Source of the DNA: Pseudomonadota bacterium
GTDB taxonomy: Bacteria > Myxococcota > Myxococcia > Myxococcales > Myxococcaceae
Direction of reading: 5' to 3'
Assembly (NCBI GenBank): GCA_023426545.1
Contig: JAFAAN010000037.1
Coordinates: 13,817 to 77,816 of the forward strand
Length of the DNA: 64,000 bases
The notes below the pieces were generated by a model, which worked only from the letters and a program-made list of their open reading frames with translations, had not been told where the DNA came from and made no database searches. Shown piece after piece: positions 34,036 to 43,326 of this stretch (the first letter of the stretch is position 1; each line of letters opens with the position of its first letter). A program made the position numbers and the translations under genes.

Positions 34036-35631
34036 GTGCGTTTGAAGCTGAAGCAGAAGATGATGCTGTTGCCCGCGGTCGTCGCGGTGTTCCTGGTGGC
34101 CATCCTCGTGGTGTTCATGACCCTGGGCGCTCGCTCCGGCGGTGTGTACACGCGCATCAGCACCTCGCAGGTGCCCTCGGTGGAGCTGAGCCGCGAGGTG
34201 ATGCACCGCTACCCGGGGCTGCACCGCGGGGTCTCCGCCGCGCTGACGGGCAAGACCGCGGGGGGACTGGAGCGCCTGCGCCCGGAGGTGAACGAGCTCC
34301 AGGCGAAGCTCGACCTCGCGCGGGGCGTGCCGGGCGCGGACGTGGCGCGGGTGGATGCGCTCAAGGGCGAGCTGTCCGCGTACTGGGCGGGCGCCGAGCA
34401 GGCGCTGGCGGCCGTGGTGACGGAGGACGCGCATGCGGCGTCCGCGCTCGCGGCGCTGGAGTCGCGGGCGGCGGCGCTGCGCGAGGCCCTGGAGAAGGCC
34501 GCGGCCGAGGATGGCGAGGCCGTGGTCGGCTCCTACAGGGAGGTGTCCGGGCTGCACAGCGCCACCACCTGGACCATCTGCGTGCTGGTGCTGCTGTGCA
34601 TCGGGCTGACGGTGGGGCTGGCCATCTGGCTGCACCGCGAGGTGACGGTGCCGCTGGCGCAGCTGACCGACGTGGCCACGCGCATCGCGGAGAAGGGCGA
34701 CCTGACGCAGGCCATCGACGTGCGCGGCGAGGACGAGGTCGGGGAGCTGGCGCGGGGCTTCGAGGTGATGGTGAAGCGGCTGCGCGACGTGCCCACCACC
34801 ATCCAGACGGTGGTGGAGGACCTGTCCGCCGCGGCGAAGACGCTGACGCAGGCCAGCAAGCAGCAGGTGGACTTCCTCACCAACCAGTCCCGCAGCCTCA
34901 CCGAGGCGAGCGCCACCATCGCCGAAATCGCGCAGACGTCCAGCATGGCCGCCAGCCGCGCGGAGATGGTACTGCGCGTCGCCGGGCAGGCGGATGCGTT
35001 CGGCGCGTCGGGGCAGGAGTCCATCGAGAAGAGCGCCGAGGGCCTCCAGCTGATTCGTCAGCGGGTGGGCGCGCTGGTGGGCAGCATCGCGCACCTGAGC
35101 GACCAGGCGGTGCACGCCGGTGAAATCATCAGCACCGTGAAGGACCTGGCGGACCAGTCCAACGTGCTCGCGCTCAACGCGGCCATCGAGGCGGCGCGCG
35201 CGGGTGAGGAGGGCCGGGGCTTCGCGGTGGTGGCGCGGGAGATGCGCGCGCTCAGCGGCCAGTCGCTGGGGAGCACCCAGCGCATCGGCAAGATCCTGCT
35301 CGAAATCAACCAGGCCATCCGCCAGACGGTGGGCATCGCCGAGGGCGACAGCGAGCAGATGGAGGAGAGCATCGAGCAGGTGCTCTCCTCGGCCAACACG
35401 CTGAAGGAAATCACCACGGTGGTGCAGGAGAGCAGTCAGGCCGCGCGCCAGATTGTCGCCTCCGTCACCCAGCAGAACGCGGGCATCGCGCAGATGACCG
35501 ACGTGATGACGACGCTGTCCTCCATGATGGCGGACGTGGTGACGGCCACGATGACGGCCGAGGAGGCCGTGACGCGCATCAACGCGTCGCTGGGCCAGCT
35601 GGAGGCGCTGTCCACCGGCTTCCGCGTCTGA
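34036..35631 (+). CDS. Methyl-accepting chemotaxis protein
   Basis: 531 residues from a GTG preceded by GGGGAGG. Membrane helix 1 (LPAVVAVFLVAILVVFMTLG), a helical periplasmic four-helix-bundle-like sensor to about residue 170, helix 2 (TTWTICVLVLLCIGLTVGLA), HAMP, and a cytoplasmic signalling domain whose hairpin tip is VLALNAAIEAARAGEEGRG, the CheA/CheW-binding region. No CheA/CheW gene is nearby, so it is an orphan receptor, feeding a chemosensory system encoded elsewhere. Ligand unknown. Confidence 0.93.
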   Translation: MRLKLKQKMMLLPAVVAVFLVAILVVFMTLGARSGGVYTRISTSQVPSVELSREVMHRYPGLHRGVSAALTGKTAGGLERLRPEVNELQAKLDLARGVPGADVARVDALKGELSAYWAGAEQALAAVVTEDAHAASALAALESRAAALREALEKAAAEDGEAVVGSYREVSGLHSATTWTICVLVLLCIGLTVGLAIWLHREVTVPLAQLTDVATRIAEKGDLTQAIDVRGEDEVGELARGFEVMVKRLRDVPTTIQTVVEDLSAAAKTLTQASKQQVDFLTNQSRSLTEASATIAEIAQTSSMAASRAEMVLRVAGQADAFGASGQESIEKSAEGLQLIRQRVGALVGSIAHLSDQAVHAGEIISTVKDLADQSNVLALNAAIEAARAGEEGRGFAVVAREMRALSGQSLGSTQRIGKILLEINQAIRQTVGIAEGDSEQMEESIEQVLSSANTLKEITTVVQESSQAARQIVASVTQQNAGIAQMTDVMTTLSSMMADVVTATMTAEEAVTRINASLGQLEALSTGFRV

Positions 35632-35679
35632 CGCCGCGCGGGGGCCACCAGCGCCGGTGGCCCCCCGCCCCTCCGGGCG

Positions 35680-37335
35680 TCACTCCCCCTGCATCAGCCC
35701 GGTGACGCGCCCGTCGTCGTGGATGGTGACGCGGCGGGCCGCTGGCTCGCGCGGCAGGCCGGGCATGGTGAGGAGCTCGCCGGTGAGCGCCACCAGGAAG
35801 CCCGCGCCCGCGGACAGCCGCACCTCGCGCACGGTGAGCGTGAAGCCGCGTGGCCGTCCCAGCTTCGTGGGGTCGTCCGACAGCGACAGGTGCGTCTTCG
35901 CCATGCACACCGGCAGCTCGGCGCCGCCCAGCGCGCGCACCGCCTCCAGGTCCCGCTTCGCCCCCGCGGTGAAGGTGACGTCGTCCGCGCCGTAGACGGT
36001 GCGGGCGATGGCGGCCACCTTCTCCTCCGGCGACTGCGCCAGGTCGTAGAGGAAGCGCGGCTGGGGCGGCGCGGCGTCCGTGCCGTCCAGCATCTCCAGC
36101 ACGCGGTCGGCCAGCTCCAGCGAGCCGTCTCCGCCTCGGGAGAAGCCGTCGCACACGGCCATCTGCACGCCGCGCGCCTTGCCGAAGGCGCGCAGCTCCT
36201 CCAGCTCGGAGTCCAGGTCCTGCGGGAAGCGATTCACGCACAGCACCGCGGGCAGGCCGAAGGCGGCCACCGACTCCAGGTGCTTCTCCAGGTGTTCGAA
36301 GCCGCGGACCAGGGCCTCGCGGTCCGGCTCGGCCACGCGCGCGGGCGCCGCGCCGCCGTGGTGCTTCAGCGCGCGCAGCGTCACCACCAGCACCACGCCC
36401 CGGGGCCACAGCCCGGCGCCGCGGCACTTGATGTCGAGGAACTTCTCCGCGCCCAGGTCGAAGCCGAAGCCCGCCTCCGTGATGACCTCATCCGCGTAGG
36501 CCATCCCCATGCGCGTGCCCAGCACGGAGCTGCACCCGTGGGCGATGTTGGCGAAGGGGCCCGCGTGGACCAGGGCGGGGCCGCCCTCGCGCGTCTGGGC
36601 GAGGTTGGGCATCAGCGCGTCCTTGAGCAACGCCGCCATCGCCGCCGCCGCGTCCACGTCCCGGGCGCGCACCGGCTGGCCGTCCCGGGTGTGGCCGATG
36701 ACGACGCGGCCCAGGCGCGTCTCCAGGTCCTTCAGCCCCTCCGCGAGCGCGAGGATGGCCATCACCTCGCTGGCGGCGGTGATGTCGAAGTGGTCCTCGC
36801 GCGGCACGCCCTGCGCCTTGCCACCCAGGCCGACGATGACGTTGCGCAGGAAGCGGTCGTTCATGTCCAGGGCGCGCCGCCAGCGCACGCGCGTGGCGTC
36901 CAGCTCCACCGGCTGGCCGTAGTAGACGGCGTTGTCCACCAGCGCGGCGAGCAGGTTGTTGGCGCTGGTGATGGCGTGCAAATCCCCCGTGAAGTGCAGG
37001 TTGATGTCGGCCGCGGGCTCCAGGCTGGCCTGTCCGCCACCGGTGCCGCCGCCCTTCACGCCGAAGACGGGCCCGAGCGACGGCTCCCGCAGCGCCGCCA
37101 CCGCCCGGCGGCCGCGCTTGCGCAGGCCCATGGCGAGCGCCACGGACATGGTCGTCTTTCCCTCGCCCGGGGGCGTGGGCGTGATGGCGGACACCAGCAC
37201 CAGGCGGCCCTGCCGACCGCCCCGCTTGCCGAGCGCATCCAGCGACACCTTGGCGCGGTGGGTCCCCCACGGCAGCACGTCCTCGGGAGACAGGCCCAAC
37301 TCGGCGCCCACTTCGTTCATGGCTCTCAGCTTCAT
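35680..37335 (-). CDS. fhs: Formate-tetrahydrofolate ligase
   Basis: 551 residues, the family's usual length. ATP-binding P-loop TPPGEGKTTMSVALA, GVKGGGTGGGQ, HFTGDLHAITSANNLLAALV in pieces (FTGDLHAITSANN), and the C-terminal TGELLTMPGLPREPAA. Catalyses formate + THF + ATP to 10-formyl-THF in the cytoplasm, supplying one-carbon units. The ATG at 37335 gives the standard N-terminus. Confidence 0.96.
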   Translation of the reverse strand: MKLRAMNEVGAELGLSPEDVLPWGTHRAKVSLDALGKRGGRQGRLVLVSAITPTPPGEGKTTMSVALAMGLRKRGRRAVAALREPSLGPVFGVKGGGTGGGQASLEPAADINLHFTGDLHAITSANNLLAALVDNAVYYGQPVELDATRVRWRRALDMNDRFLRNVIVGLGGKAQGVPREDHFDITAASEVMAILALAEGLKDLETRLGRVVIGHTRDGQPVRARDVDAAAAMAALLKDALMPNLAQTREGGPALVHAGPFANIAHGCSSVLGTRMGMAYADEVITEAGFGFDLGAEKFLDIKCRGAGLWPRGVVLVVTLRALKHHGGAAPARVAEPDREALVRGFEHLEKHLESVAAFGLPAVLCVNRFPQDLDSELEELRAFGKARGVQMAVCDGFSRGGDGSLELADRVLEMLDGTDAAPPQPRFLYDLAQSPEEKVAAIARTVYGADDVTFTAGAKRDLEAVRALGGAELPVCMAKTHLSLSDDPTKLGRPRGFTLTVREVRLSAGAGFLVALTGELLTMPGLPREPAARRVTIHDDGRVTGLMQGE

Positions 37336-37405
37336 GCCGGGACTCTCGGTGTGAGAGGGTCGCAGGTCAACGGTGCGCGCGCCCGGGCGTGGAGGCGTGC
37401 GCCGC

Positions 37406-37834
37406 TCAGTCCAGGCGGAAGCCCGCGGGGGCGCGCGGGTCCTTGCGCTCGTACATGTTGAGGAAGAGCGTCACCGGCTCGTTCAGCCCCTCGTAGGTGA
37501 CGTCGTACACGTCGAGCAGGCCGTTGCCGAAGGGCGAGCTCTCCGACGCGAAGAAGCAGCAGCTCCCTCGCCGCTCGTAGCGGACCTTCTGGCCCTGCGG
37601 CCCTCGCAGGTGTTCGAGGTACTCGAGCTCTCCGTTGACGCCGCCGCCCACGTGGATGGGGTCGTCCTTGCTGTAGCCATAGCCCGAGGGCGCGGCGGTG
37701 GCCGTGGCCTCAGGGGCCTGGGTGTCTTCAGCGCTGGGCGTGGGCTCGCCGGGCCGGGTGCTGGCGGCGGTGGAGGCGCACCCCGTGGCCAGGGCGGGGA
37801 TGAGGAAGAGCAGCGTGAGTCGTGAGGTGGTCAT
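37406..37834 (-). CDS. Lipoprotein, paralogue of the 52.1-52.5 kb protein
   Basis: 142-residue lipoprotein: signal LTLLFLIPALATGC with lipobox ATGC. The mature domain GYGYSKDDPIHVGG...YLEHLRGPQGQKVRYERRGSCCFF...DVYDVTYEGLNEPVTLFLNMYE closely matches the protein encoded at 52071-52511 in motif order (GYG..DPI.VG.G, LRGP.G....R.G.CC, VTYEGL..PV.L.L). Conserved double Cys (SCC). Function unknown; a myxobacterial lipoprotein family. Start ATG at 37834. Confidence 0.8.
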   Translation of the reverse strand: MTTSRLTLLFLIPALATGCASTAASTRPGEPTPSAEDTQAPEATATAAPSGYGYSKDDPIHVGGGVNGELEYLEHLRGPQGQKVRYERRGSCCFFASESSPFGNGLLDVYDVTYEGLNEPVTLFLNMYERKDPRAPAGFRLD

Positions 37835-37989
37835 GCGGACCAGCCTAACGCCTGGGCGCAGACCCCGGCCCCGGGGGGGCCCGTGTGGCTGTGATGGGCA
37901 GGCAAGGTGCACCCGTGGGTCCTTTGCCGCACGCGCGCGAGGACCCCATGTTTCCCTGTGGGGGACTGTCCCGCCGCCGAGGAGCACCC

Positions 37990-39564
37990 ATGACGAAGGC
38001 CCACATCCACGACGGAGGACGCTGCATGTGGGGCACGCCCGCGCAGGTAGAAGCCCTCCGCCTGGACAGGCCCTCCGTCTCCCCGACGCTGCTCCAGGTC
38101 GGCGCCAGCCTCCAGGCCGCGCTCATCGTCGACGCGCGCGGCCGCGTCGTCTTCGTGGATGAGGTGCTGGCCCTGACCACCGGGCGGGGGGAGGAGCCCC
38201 TGGAGGGCCGCTCCGTGGAGGAGGTGCTGGAGGGGCTGCCCTGGCTGACGGGAGCGTTCGCGGCGGCCCTCGACGGCAAGGCGGGGGTCCGGGAGGGGCA
38301 GGGCCAGGGTCAGCGGCTGAAGGCCTTCGTCCTCCCCGTCTTCAGCCAGGAGGACGAGCTGCTCGGCGCCTGCGCGCGCCTCCAGCTCTCGGAGGCCGCG
38401 AAGGGCGGGCCTCCGCCCCAGGACGTGCATGCGCACGGCTCGGGGGCGGGGCGCCACGCGCCCGAGAGCCTGGAGCACATGAACTCGGTGCTGCGCGCCA
38501 CGTTCGACTCCATCGCCGAAGGCGTCATCGTGGTGGACCTGAGCAAGCGGGTCACCGCCTTCAACAAGCGCTTCCTCGACATCTGGGGCATCACCGAGGA
38601 GATGATGGAGGACCGCGCCGCGGAGCCGGTGCTGCTCCGCGCGGCGAAGCACGTGAAGAACCCGGAGTGGTTCACCTCCCGCATCCGCGAGCGCTTCGTG
38701 GCGTCCGAGGAGGTGGACGTGGAGACCGTGGAGCTGCTCGACGGGCGCATCCTGGAGCGCAAGTCGCTGCCGCAGCGGCTGGGCGGCACCATCATCGGCC
38801 GCGTCTGGAGCTACCGCGAGGTGACGGCGGAGCGCCATGCCGAGGCGGAGCGGGAGCGGCTGCTGCGCGAGGCCCAGGAGGCCATCCGCGTGCGGGACGA
38901 CTTCCTCTCCATCGCCGCGCACGAGCTGAAGACGCCCCTCACGCCGTTGAAGCTGCACCTCCAGCGGATGCGCCAGGAGGGAGGCGCGGCGAGCGCCTCC
39001 CACGCGCGCCACCTGGACAAGTCCCTCACGCAGGTGGCCCGGCTGACGGGCCTGGTGAACGACCTGCTGGACACCTCGCGCATCCAGGAGGGCCGCCTGC
39101 TGCTGAAGCACGAGCCCATCCTCCTCCAGGAGCTGGTCGGAGACGTCGCCTCCGAGATGCGCCTGTCCAGCGCGCACCACCGCGTGGAGTTCGAGGGCCC
39201 CGAGGAGCCGCTGGTCGTGCTGGGCGACACGGACCGGCTCGCGCAGGTGCTCGTCAACCTGATGGAGAACGCCTTCAAGTACAGCCCCAGCGGGGGGACG
39301 GTCCGCGTCCGCGTGCGGCGCGAAGGCGGCCACGTCCGGGTGTCCGTGCAGGACGAGGGCATTGGCATCCCCAAGGACCAGCAGGAGCGCCTGTTCGAGC
39401 GCTTCTTCCGCGCGCGCAACGCGCCCATCTCCGGCTTCGGCGGGCTGGGCCTGGGGCTCTACATCTGCCGCGACATCGTGGAGCGGCATGGCGGCCGCCT
39501 GTGGGTGGAGGGCGAGCTGGGCGAGGGCTCCACCTTCCACTTCACCGTGCCGCTGCCGCGGTGA
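37990..39564 (+). CDS. PAS-domain sensor histidine kinase
   Basis: 524-residue kinase without membrane helices; start ATG 37990 with GAGGAG upstream (the frame is open to 37885). One degenerate PAS-like region near the N-terminus, a clear PAS (TFDSIAEGVIVVDLSKRVTAF pattern, here SIAEGVIVVDLS and FNKRFLDIWGI), H-box IAAHELKTPLTPLKLHL, ATPase motifs NLMENAFKYSPSGG, VQDEGIGIPKD, GGLGLGLYICRDIV. Cytoplasmic sensor; signal unknown. No adjacent response regulator. It is convergent with the sulfide gene cluster. Confidence 0.92.
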   Translation: MTKAHIHDGGRCMWGTPAQVEALRLDRPSVSPTLLQVGASLQAALIVDARGRVVFVDEVLALTTGRGEEPLEGRSVEEVLEGLPWLTGAFAAALDGKAGVREGQGQGQRLKAFVLPVFSQEDELLGACARLQLSEAAKGGPPPQDVHAHGSGAGRHAPESLEHMNSVLRATFDSIAEGVIVVDLSKRVTAFNKRFLDIWGITEEMMEDRAAEPVLLRAAKHVKNPEWFTSRIRERFVASEEVDVETVELLDGRILERKSLPQRLGGTIIGRVWSYREVTAERHAEAERERLLREAQEAIRVRDDFLSIAAHELKTPLTPLKLHLQRMRQEGGAASASHARHLDKSLTQVARLTGLVNDLLDTSRIQEGRLLLKHEPILLQELVGDVASEMRLSSAHHRVEFEGPEEPLVVLGDTDRLAQVLVNLMENAFKYSPSGGTVRVRVRREGGHVRVSVQDEGIGIPKDQQERLFERFFRARNAPISGFGGLGLGLYICRDIVERHGGRLWVEGELGEGSTFHFTVPLPR

Positions 39565-39567
39565 CGC

Positions 39568-40443
39568 TCAGGGCGCGCGCGGCTGGCGCCGCCGGGCCAC
39601 GCGCAGGCGCCACCACGTCATGGGGATGCCCACGGCCAGGGACGCCACGGCCCAGGGCCATGCGCCCGCGCGCACCAGCCGCTCGCGCAGCGGGGCGGGG
39701 GCCTGCGCGGCCAGGAGGAACGCGGCGGTGGCGAGGACGAAGACGGCGAAGCCCTTGCGCAGGTGCGCCGGGGAGATGCGGCCCGCGAGCCGTCCACCCA
39801 GGAGGCTGCCCGTCATCGCCGCCAGCAGCACCTCGCCGGTGAGGACCCAGGGCAGCTCGACGTGGCCCAGGTGCCCGACGAAGCCCGCGGCGCACTGGAG
39901 GGAGATGACCACCAGCGAGGTGGCAGTGGCGGTGGGCGCGGAGAGGCCCACGAGCATCAGCGCGGGGACGATGAGGAAGCCGCCGCCCGCGCCCACGAGG
40001 CCGGACAGCCCGCCCACGGCCGCGCCCTGCGCGAGCACGCGCGGCGTGGACAGCCCGGGCGGCTGGGGGCCGGGCGCGGCGGGCTCCGCGTCCTTGCGCC
40101 GCAGCATGGCCAGGGCGGCGGCGACCATGACGCCCGCGAAGAGCACCAGCAGCGTGTCGGGCGAGAGGTGGGGGTTGAGCCTCCCACCGAGGAAGGCCCC
40201 CGCCATGCCGCCCGCGCCGAACACGAAGCCGGTGCGCCAGCGCACGCGGCCCGCGCGGGCGTGAAAGAAGGCGCCGCTGGCGCTGGTGAGGCCCACCACC
40301 ACCAGCGACATGGCGATGGCCGTCCGGGGCTCCACGCCCAGGACGTACACCAGCAGGGGCACGGTAAGGATGGAGCCGCCGCCGCCCAGCAGCCCCAGCA
40401 GGATGCCCACGAACAGCGAACCGGCGATGCCCGCGTACAACAT
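39568..40443 (-). CDS. TauE/SafE-family sulfite exporter-like permease
   Basis: 291 residues, about eight membrane helices in two repeats, each opening with the glycine-rich signature (LLGLLGGGGSILTVPLLVY; SGLVGAGGGFLIVPALML). TauE/SafE proteins export sulfite, sulfoacetate or related anions. It is the last gene of the sulfide cluster; its ATG overlaps the rhodanese stop by one base. Role here: disposing of sulfite or thiosulfate made by the upstream enzymes (inference from context). Confidence 0.9.
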   Translation of the reverse strand: MLYAGIAGSLFVGILLGLLGGGGSILTVPLLVYVLGVEPRTAIAMSLVVVGLTSASGAFFHARAGRVRWRTGFVFGAGGMAGAFLGGRLNPHLSPDTLLVLFAGVMVAAALAMLRRKDAEPAAPGPQPPGLSTPRVLAQGAAVGGLSGLVGAGGGFLIVPALMLVGLSAPTATATSLVVISLQCAAGFVGHLGHVELPWVLTGEVLLAAMTGSLLGGRLAGRISPAHLRKGFAVFVLATAAFLLAAQAPAPLRERLVRAGAWPWAVASLAVGIPMTWWRLRVARRRQPRAP

Positions 40444-41063
40444 CAGCAGTCGCCTTCGGACCGCGCCACGGCGAGCTGGTCCCGGAGGCTCCGCAGCAGG
40501 TGCTCGAAGGCCGCGGTGTCCTGGATGGCCGCGGGACGCGCCGCCTGGAGCGCGTCCAGCACGGCGGAGAGCGCCTCACGCGACGGGCTGGCCCCCGCCC
40601 GGAGCGCGTCGGCGGCCACCGACGTGCCGGGCGCGGCGGTCAGCAGGGGGGGGAGCCCCTGGAGGAGCCGGTCCCTGACGGTTGCCAGCGAGGGCAGGGG
40701 CGCCGGGTGGGTGCGCACCACGGGCAGCTGCTCGGTGTTCCAGGTGAGCATGCCGCCGCGCAGGTTCATCACCCGGGTGAAGCCGAGCGCGACCAGCTGC
40801 GCGGCCGCGTTCGCCGAGCGCGCGCCGGAGCGGCACACCAGCACCACCTGCGTCTGGCGGGGCCACGCGCCGACGACGTCCCGCACCGTCGCGAGAGGCG
40901 CGAGCCGGACGCCGGCGATATGGCCCAGGAGGCCGTCGAGCTCGTGCGGCTCGCGCACGTCGAGCAACGTGAGGTCGTCCCGCGGGGCGGCGGCGAGCGA
41001 CCGTGCCTCCACGTCGCGGTAGCCCGCGGGGTGGGGCGTGGCGGTGTCGAAGAGGGTGGACAT
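40443..41063 (-). CDS. Rhodanese-domain protein with C-terminal extension
   Basis: 206 residues. Rhodanese core: LLDVREPHELDGLLGHIAGV, VVLVCRSGARSANAA with the catalytic Cys in the CRSGARS loop, and MNLRGGMLTW. From about residue 120 a helical extension (DRLLQGLPPLL...ALQAARPAAIQ) is not part of rhodanese. Transfers sulfane sulfur. The MBL enzyme gene lies 22 bp upstream and the exporter gene overlaps downstream. Likely to move persulfide sulfur between SQR product, glutathione/thiosulfate and the dioxygenase. Confidence 0.88.
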   Translation of the reverse strand: MSTLFDTATPHPAGYRDVEARSLAAAPRDDLTLLDVREPHELDGLLGHIAGVRLAPLATVRDVVGAWPRQTQVVLVCRSGARSANAAAQLVALGFTRVMNLRGGMLTWNTEQLPVVRTHPAPLPSLATVRDRLLQGLPPLLTAAPGTSVAADALRAGASPSREALSAVLDALQAARPAAIQDTAAFEHLLRSLRDQLAVARSEGDC

Positions 41064-41085
41064 GGTGCAGGGGCTCCGCGTCGCG

Positions 41086-41784
41086 TCAGGCCTGGACGGG
41101 TATGGGGGCACGGCCACAGGCCCGGTTGGCGGGCACGGCCACCTCCAGCTTCCGGGGCGGCGGCAGCTTCCTGTCCTTCATGAAGGCGATGAAGTCCTCG
41201 CGCGTGCGGCCCGCGAGCCGGGGGTTGTGCCGCTTCTCCTCGCCCACCGTGGACATGGCGTGTCCGGCGTAGTCGTGGCCGGGGTACACCTCCGTCTCGT
41301 CCGGCAGGGTGAAGAGGTGGCGGGTGATGGCGTCATAGAGCTGGCCGGGGTCACCGTTCTGGAAGTCCGTGCGGCCGGTGCTCCGGATGAGGAGCGCGTC
41401 ACCGGTAAAGAGCCGGCGCTCGCACAGGAAGCTGAGGCTGTCATCGGTGTGGCCGGGCGTCTCCAGCACCCGCACCTCCAGGCCACCCACGCGCACCACG
41501 TCTCCGTGCTTCACCGTCTGGTCCACGCAGGGCGCGCCCCGGCTCGACGCCACCACCGTGGCGCCCGCGCGCTCGCGGAGCAGGCCCGCGCCGGTGACGT
41601 GGTCGGCATGGACGTGCGTCTCCAGCACCACGGCCAGCTTCAGGTCCAGCTCCTGGAGGAGCGACAGGTCCCGCTCCACCTGCTCCAGCACCGGGTCGAT
41701 GAGCGCGGCGGCGCGGGTGGTCTCGTCCGCCAGGAGGTAGGTGTAGGTCGAAGTCTCCGCATCGAAGAGCTGCCTGAAGAGCAT
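41086..41784 (-). CDS. Persulfide dioxygenase-like metallo-beta-lactamase fold enzyme
   Basis: 232 residues. MBL-fold with motifs VVLETHVHADHVTG (HxHxDH), ETPGHTDDS, RLFTGDALLI, VYPGHDYAGH; the iron-binding subset of the ETHE1/persulfide-dioxygenase clade, which oxidises glutathione persulfide to sulfite. Start ATG 41784 with GAGGC upstream; the frame extends further back only as a shadow. A sigma-54 type promoter lies at 41824-41839, giving a leader of about 29 nt. Co-transcribed with rhodanese and exporter genes. Confidence 0.88.
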   Translation of the reverse strand: MLFRQLFDAETSTYTYLLADETTRAAALIDPVLEQVERDLSLLQELDLKLAVVLETHVHADHVTGAGLLRERAGATVVASSRGAPCVDQTVKHGDVVRVGGLEVRVLETPGHTDDSLSFLCERRLFTGDALLIRSTGRTDFQNGDPGQLYDAITRHLFTLPDETEVYPGHDYAGHAMSTVGEEKRHNPRLAGRTREDFIAFMKDRKLPPPRKLEVAVPANRACGRAPIPVQA

Positions 41785-41823
41785 GGTCTGCCTCGCGAGA
41801 GGTGGGGTTCGGGCCCGGGGGAG

Positions 41824-41839
41824 TGCCAGCGCCATGCCA
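41824..41839 (-). promoter_or_regulatory. Sigma-54 (-24/-12) promoter of the persulfide dioxygenase operon
   Basis: Minus-strand TGGCATGGCGCTGGCA: GG and GC separated by exactly 10 bp, matching TGGCACG-N4-TTGCA at all but two or three positions. Predicted start point near 41812, 28 nt upstream of the ATG. A sigma-54 activator gene lies directly upstream, and GAAAC triplet sites are at -114 to -140. Confidence 0.75.
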
Positions 41840-41925
41840 GCCATGCCGGAGCGGGCGCACAGGCGCGCCTCCAGAGGAGGGGCCGCGGGGGAGGTGGGGG
41901 CGGAGGTGGGCGCGCAACGTCTCTG

Positions 41926-41952
41926 GAAACACCTGTGAAACACCCGTGAAAC
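41926..41952. promoter_or_regulatory. Phased GAAAC triplet, probable activator binding site
   Basis: GAAAC occurs at 41926, 41937 and 41948, exactly 11 bp apart, within GGAAACACC, TGTGAAACACC and CGTGAAACAGG. Helical phasing and position 114-140 bp upstream of the predicted sigma-54 start suggest the enhancer for the adjacent bEBP. The same layout occurs upstream of the SQR gene. Confidence 0.7.
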
Positions 41953-41969
41953 AGGGGCGCCCGTGGGGC

Positions 41970-43283
41970 TCAGCGCTTCGCCTTTGAGGCGCTGCTCGAT
42001 TCCCGCAGGCGGCGCCACAGCGTGACGCGGCTGACGCCGAGCAGGCGCGCGGCCTCGGAGCGGTTGCCGCCCGCCTGGGTGAGCGCGGCCTGGACGCGCT
42101 CCGGCTCCAGCGAGACGTCTCGCGGCGCGTGCGCGGTCCGCGGCTCCGGCGTCCGTGGCTCGGAGAACTCCGGCGGCAGGTCGGCCTCGTGGACCACCGG
42201 GCCTTCGCCGATGACGTAGGCGTACTCCATGACGTTGCGCAGCTCGCGCACGTTCCCGGGCCACGGGTGCTCCTCCAGCAGCCGGCGGGCCCCCGGGGAG
42301 AAGCGCTCCACGCGCCGCGTCCCCCGCTGGCGCTGCTCCTCCAGGAAGCGCAGGGCCAGGGGGAGGATGTCCCCCCGGCGCTCGCGCAGCGCGGGCAGGA
42401 AGAGGGGCACCACGCGCAGGCGGTACATCAGGTCCGCGCGGAATCGGCCCGCCTCCACCTCGCGGCGCAGCGGCCGGTGCGTGGCGGCGATGATGCGCAC
42501 GTCCACGGGCACGGGCTGACGGCCGCCCACGGGGATGACGGTGCGCGTCTCCAGGACGCGCAGCATCTTCGCCTGGAGGTCCAGGGGCATCTCCGCCACT
42601 TCGTCGAGGAAGAGCGAGCCCTTGTCTGCCAGGCGGAAGTGCCCCGGGCTGTCGCGCACCGCGCCGGTGAAGGCGCCGCGCACGTGGCCGAACAGCTCGC
42701 TCTCCAGCAGGTTAAGGGGCAGCGCCGCGCAGTTGATGGCGCGGAAGGGGCCCCGGGCGCGGGTGGACAGCGCGTGCAGCGCATGGGCGATGTGCTCCTT
42801 GCCGGTCCCGGACTCGCCGCGCACCAGGACGCTGGACTCGGTGCGGGCCACCTTCTCGACGATGCGGAAGACGCGCTGGAGCGCCGGCGACTGGGTCCAC
42901 AGGCCATGGAACAGCTCGGCGCGCCGGGGCTCCAGGGCCGCCGGCTCCGGGGTGACGATGAGCGCCCAGCCCGCGACGCGCGGCCCCTGCTTGAGCGACA
43001 GGGCGCGCACCCGCACCGCCTTCGCGCGTCCGCCCACGCGCAGGTGCGCGGACGCCTCCCGGCCCTCCGTCAGCAGCGCGTCCAGCGGCCCCGCGCCTTC
43101 GGGGAGGACCAGCACCCGCGCCAGCGGCGTGCCGGCGCGGAGCGTGCCGCCGAGCGCGGCCTCCAGCGCGGGGGTGAACGCGGCCACCCTTCGCGCCTCG
43201 TCCACGAGGAGCACGGGGCCCGCGAGGACGTCCAGGGCGGGGAGCACGAGGCTGGCGAGGGTGCTGGGACGGGAGGAGGGCAT
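41970..43283 (-). CDS. Sigma-54-dependent transcriptional activator of the sulfide cluster
   Basis: 437 residues. N-terminal PAS-like domain about 15-120 (VLVLPEGAGPLDALL, VRVRALSLKQGPRVAGWALIV), AAA+ central domain with Walker A GESGTGKE, sigma-54 contact GAFTGA, Walker B SLFLDEVAEM, and R-finger region; a Fis-type HTH at the C-terminus (NRSEAARLLGVSRVTLWRRL). No phospho-receiver domain. It lacks any cysteine outside the AAA+ core, so it does not sense sulfide like FisR (cysteine-based); a ligand-binding PAS is likelier. Gap of 43 bp to SQR suggests co-transcription with it. Start ATG 43283. Confidence 0.9.
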   Translation of the reverse strand: MPSSRPSTLASLVLPALDVLAGPVLLVDEARRVAAFTPALEAALGGTLRAGTPLARVLVLPEGAGPLDALLTEGREASAHLRVGGRAKAVRVRALSLKQGPRVAGWALIVTPEPAALEPRRAELFHGLWTQSPALQRVFRIVEKVARTESSVLVRGESGTGKEHIAHALHALSTRARGPFRAINCAALPLNLLESELFGHVRGAFTGAVRDSPGHFRLADKGSLFLDEVAEMPLDLQAKMLRVLETRTVIPVGGRQPVPVDVRIIAATHRPLRREVEAGRFRADLMYRLRVVPLFLPALRERRGDILPLALRFLEEQRQRGTRRVERFSPGARRLLEEHPWPGNVRELRNVMEYAYVIGEGPVVHEADLPPEFSEPRTPEPRTAHAPRDVSLEPERVQAALTQAGGNRSEAARLLGVSRVTLWRRLRESSSASKAKR

Positions 43284-43326
43284 CGTCGGGGCCGGGAAGG
43301 CCCTGCATAGCCCGGCCCCGTGTGCC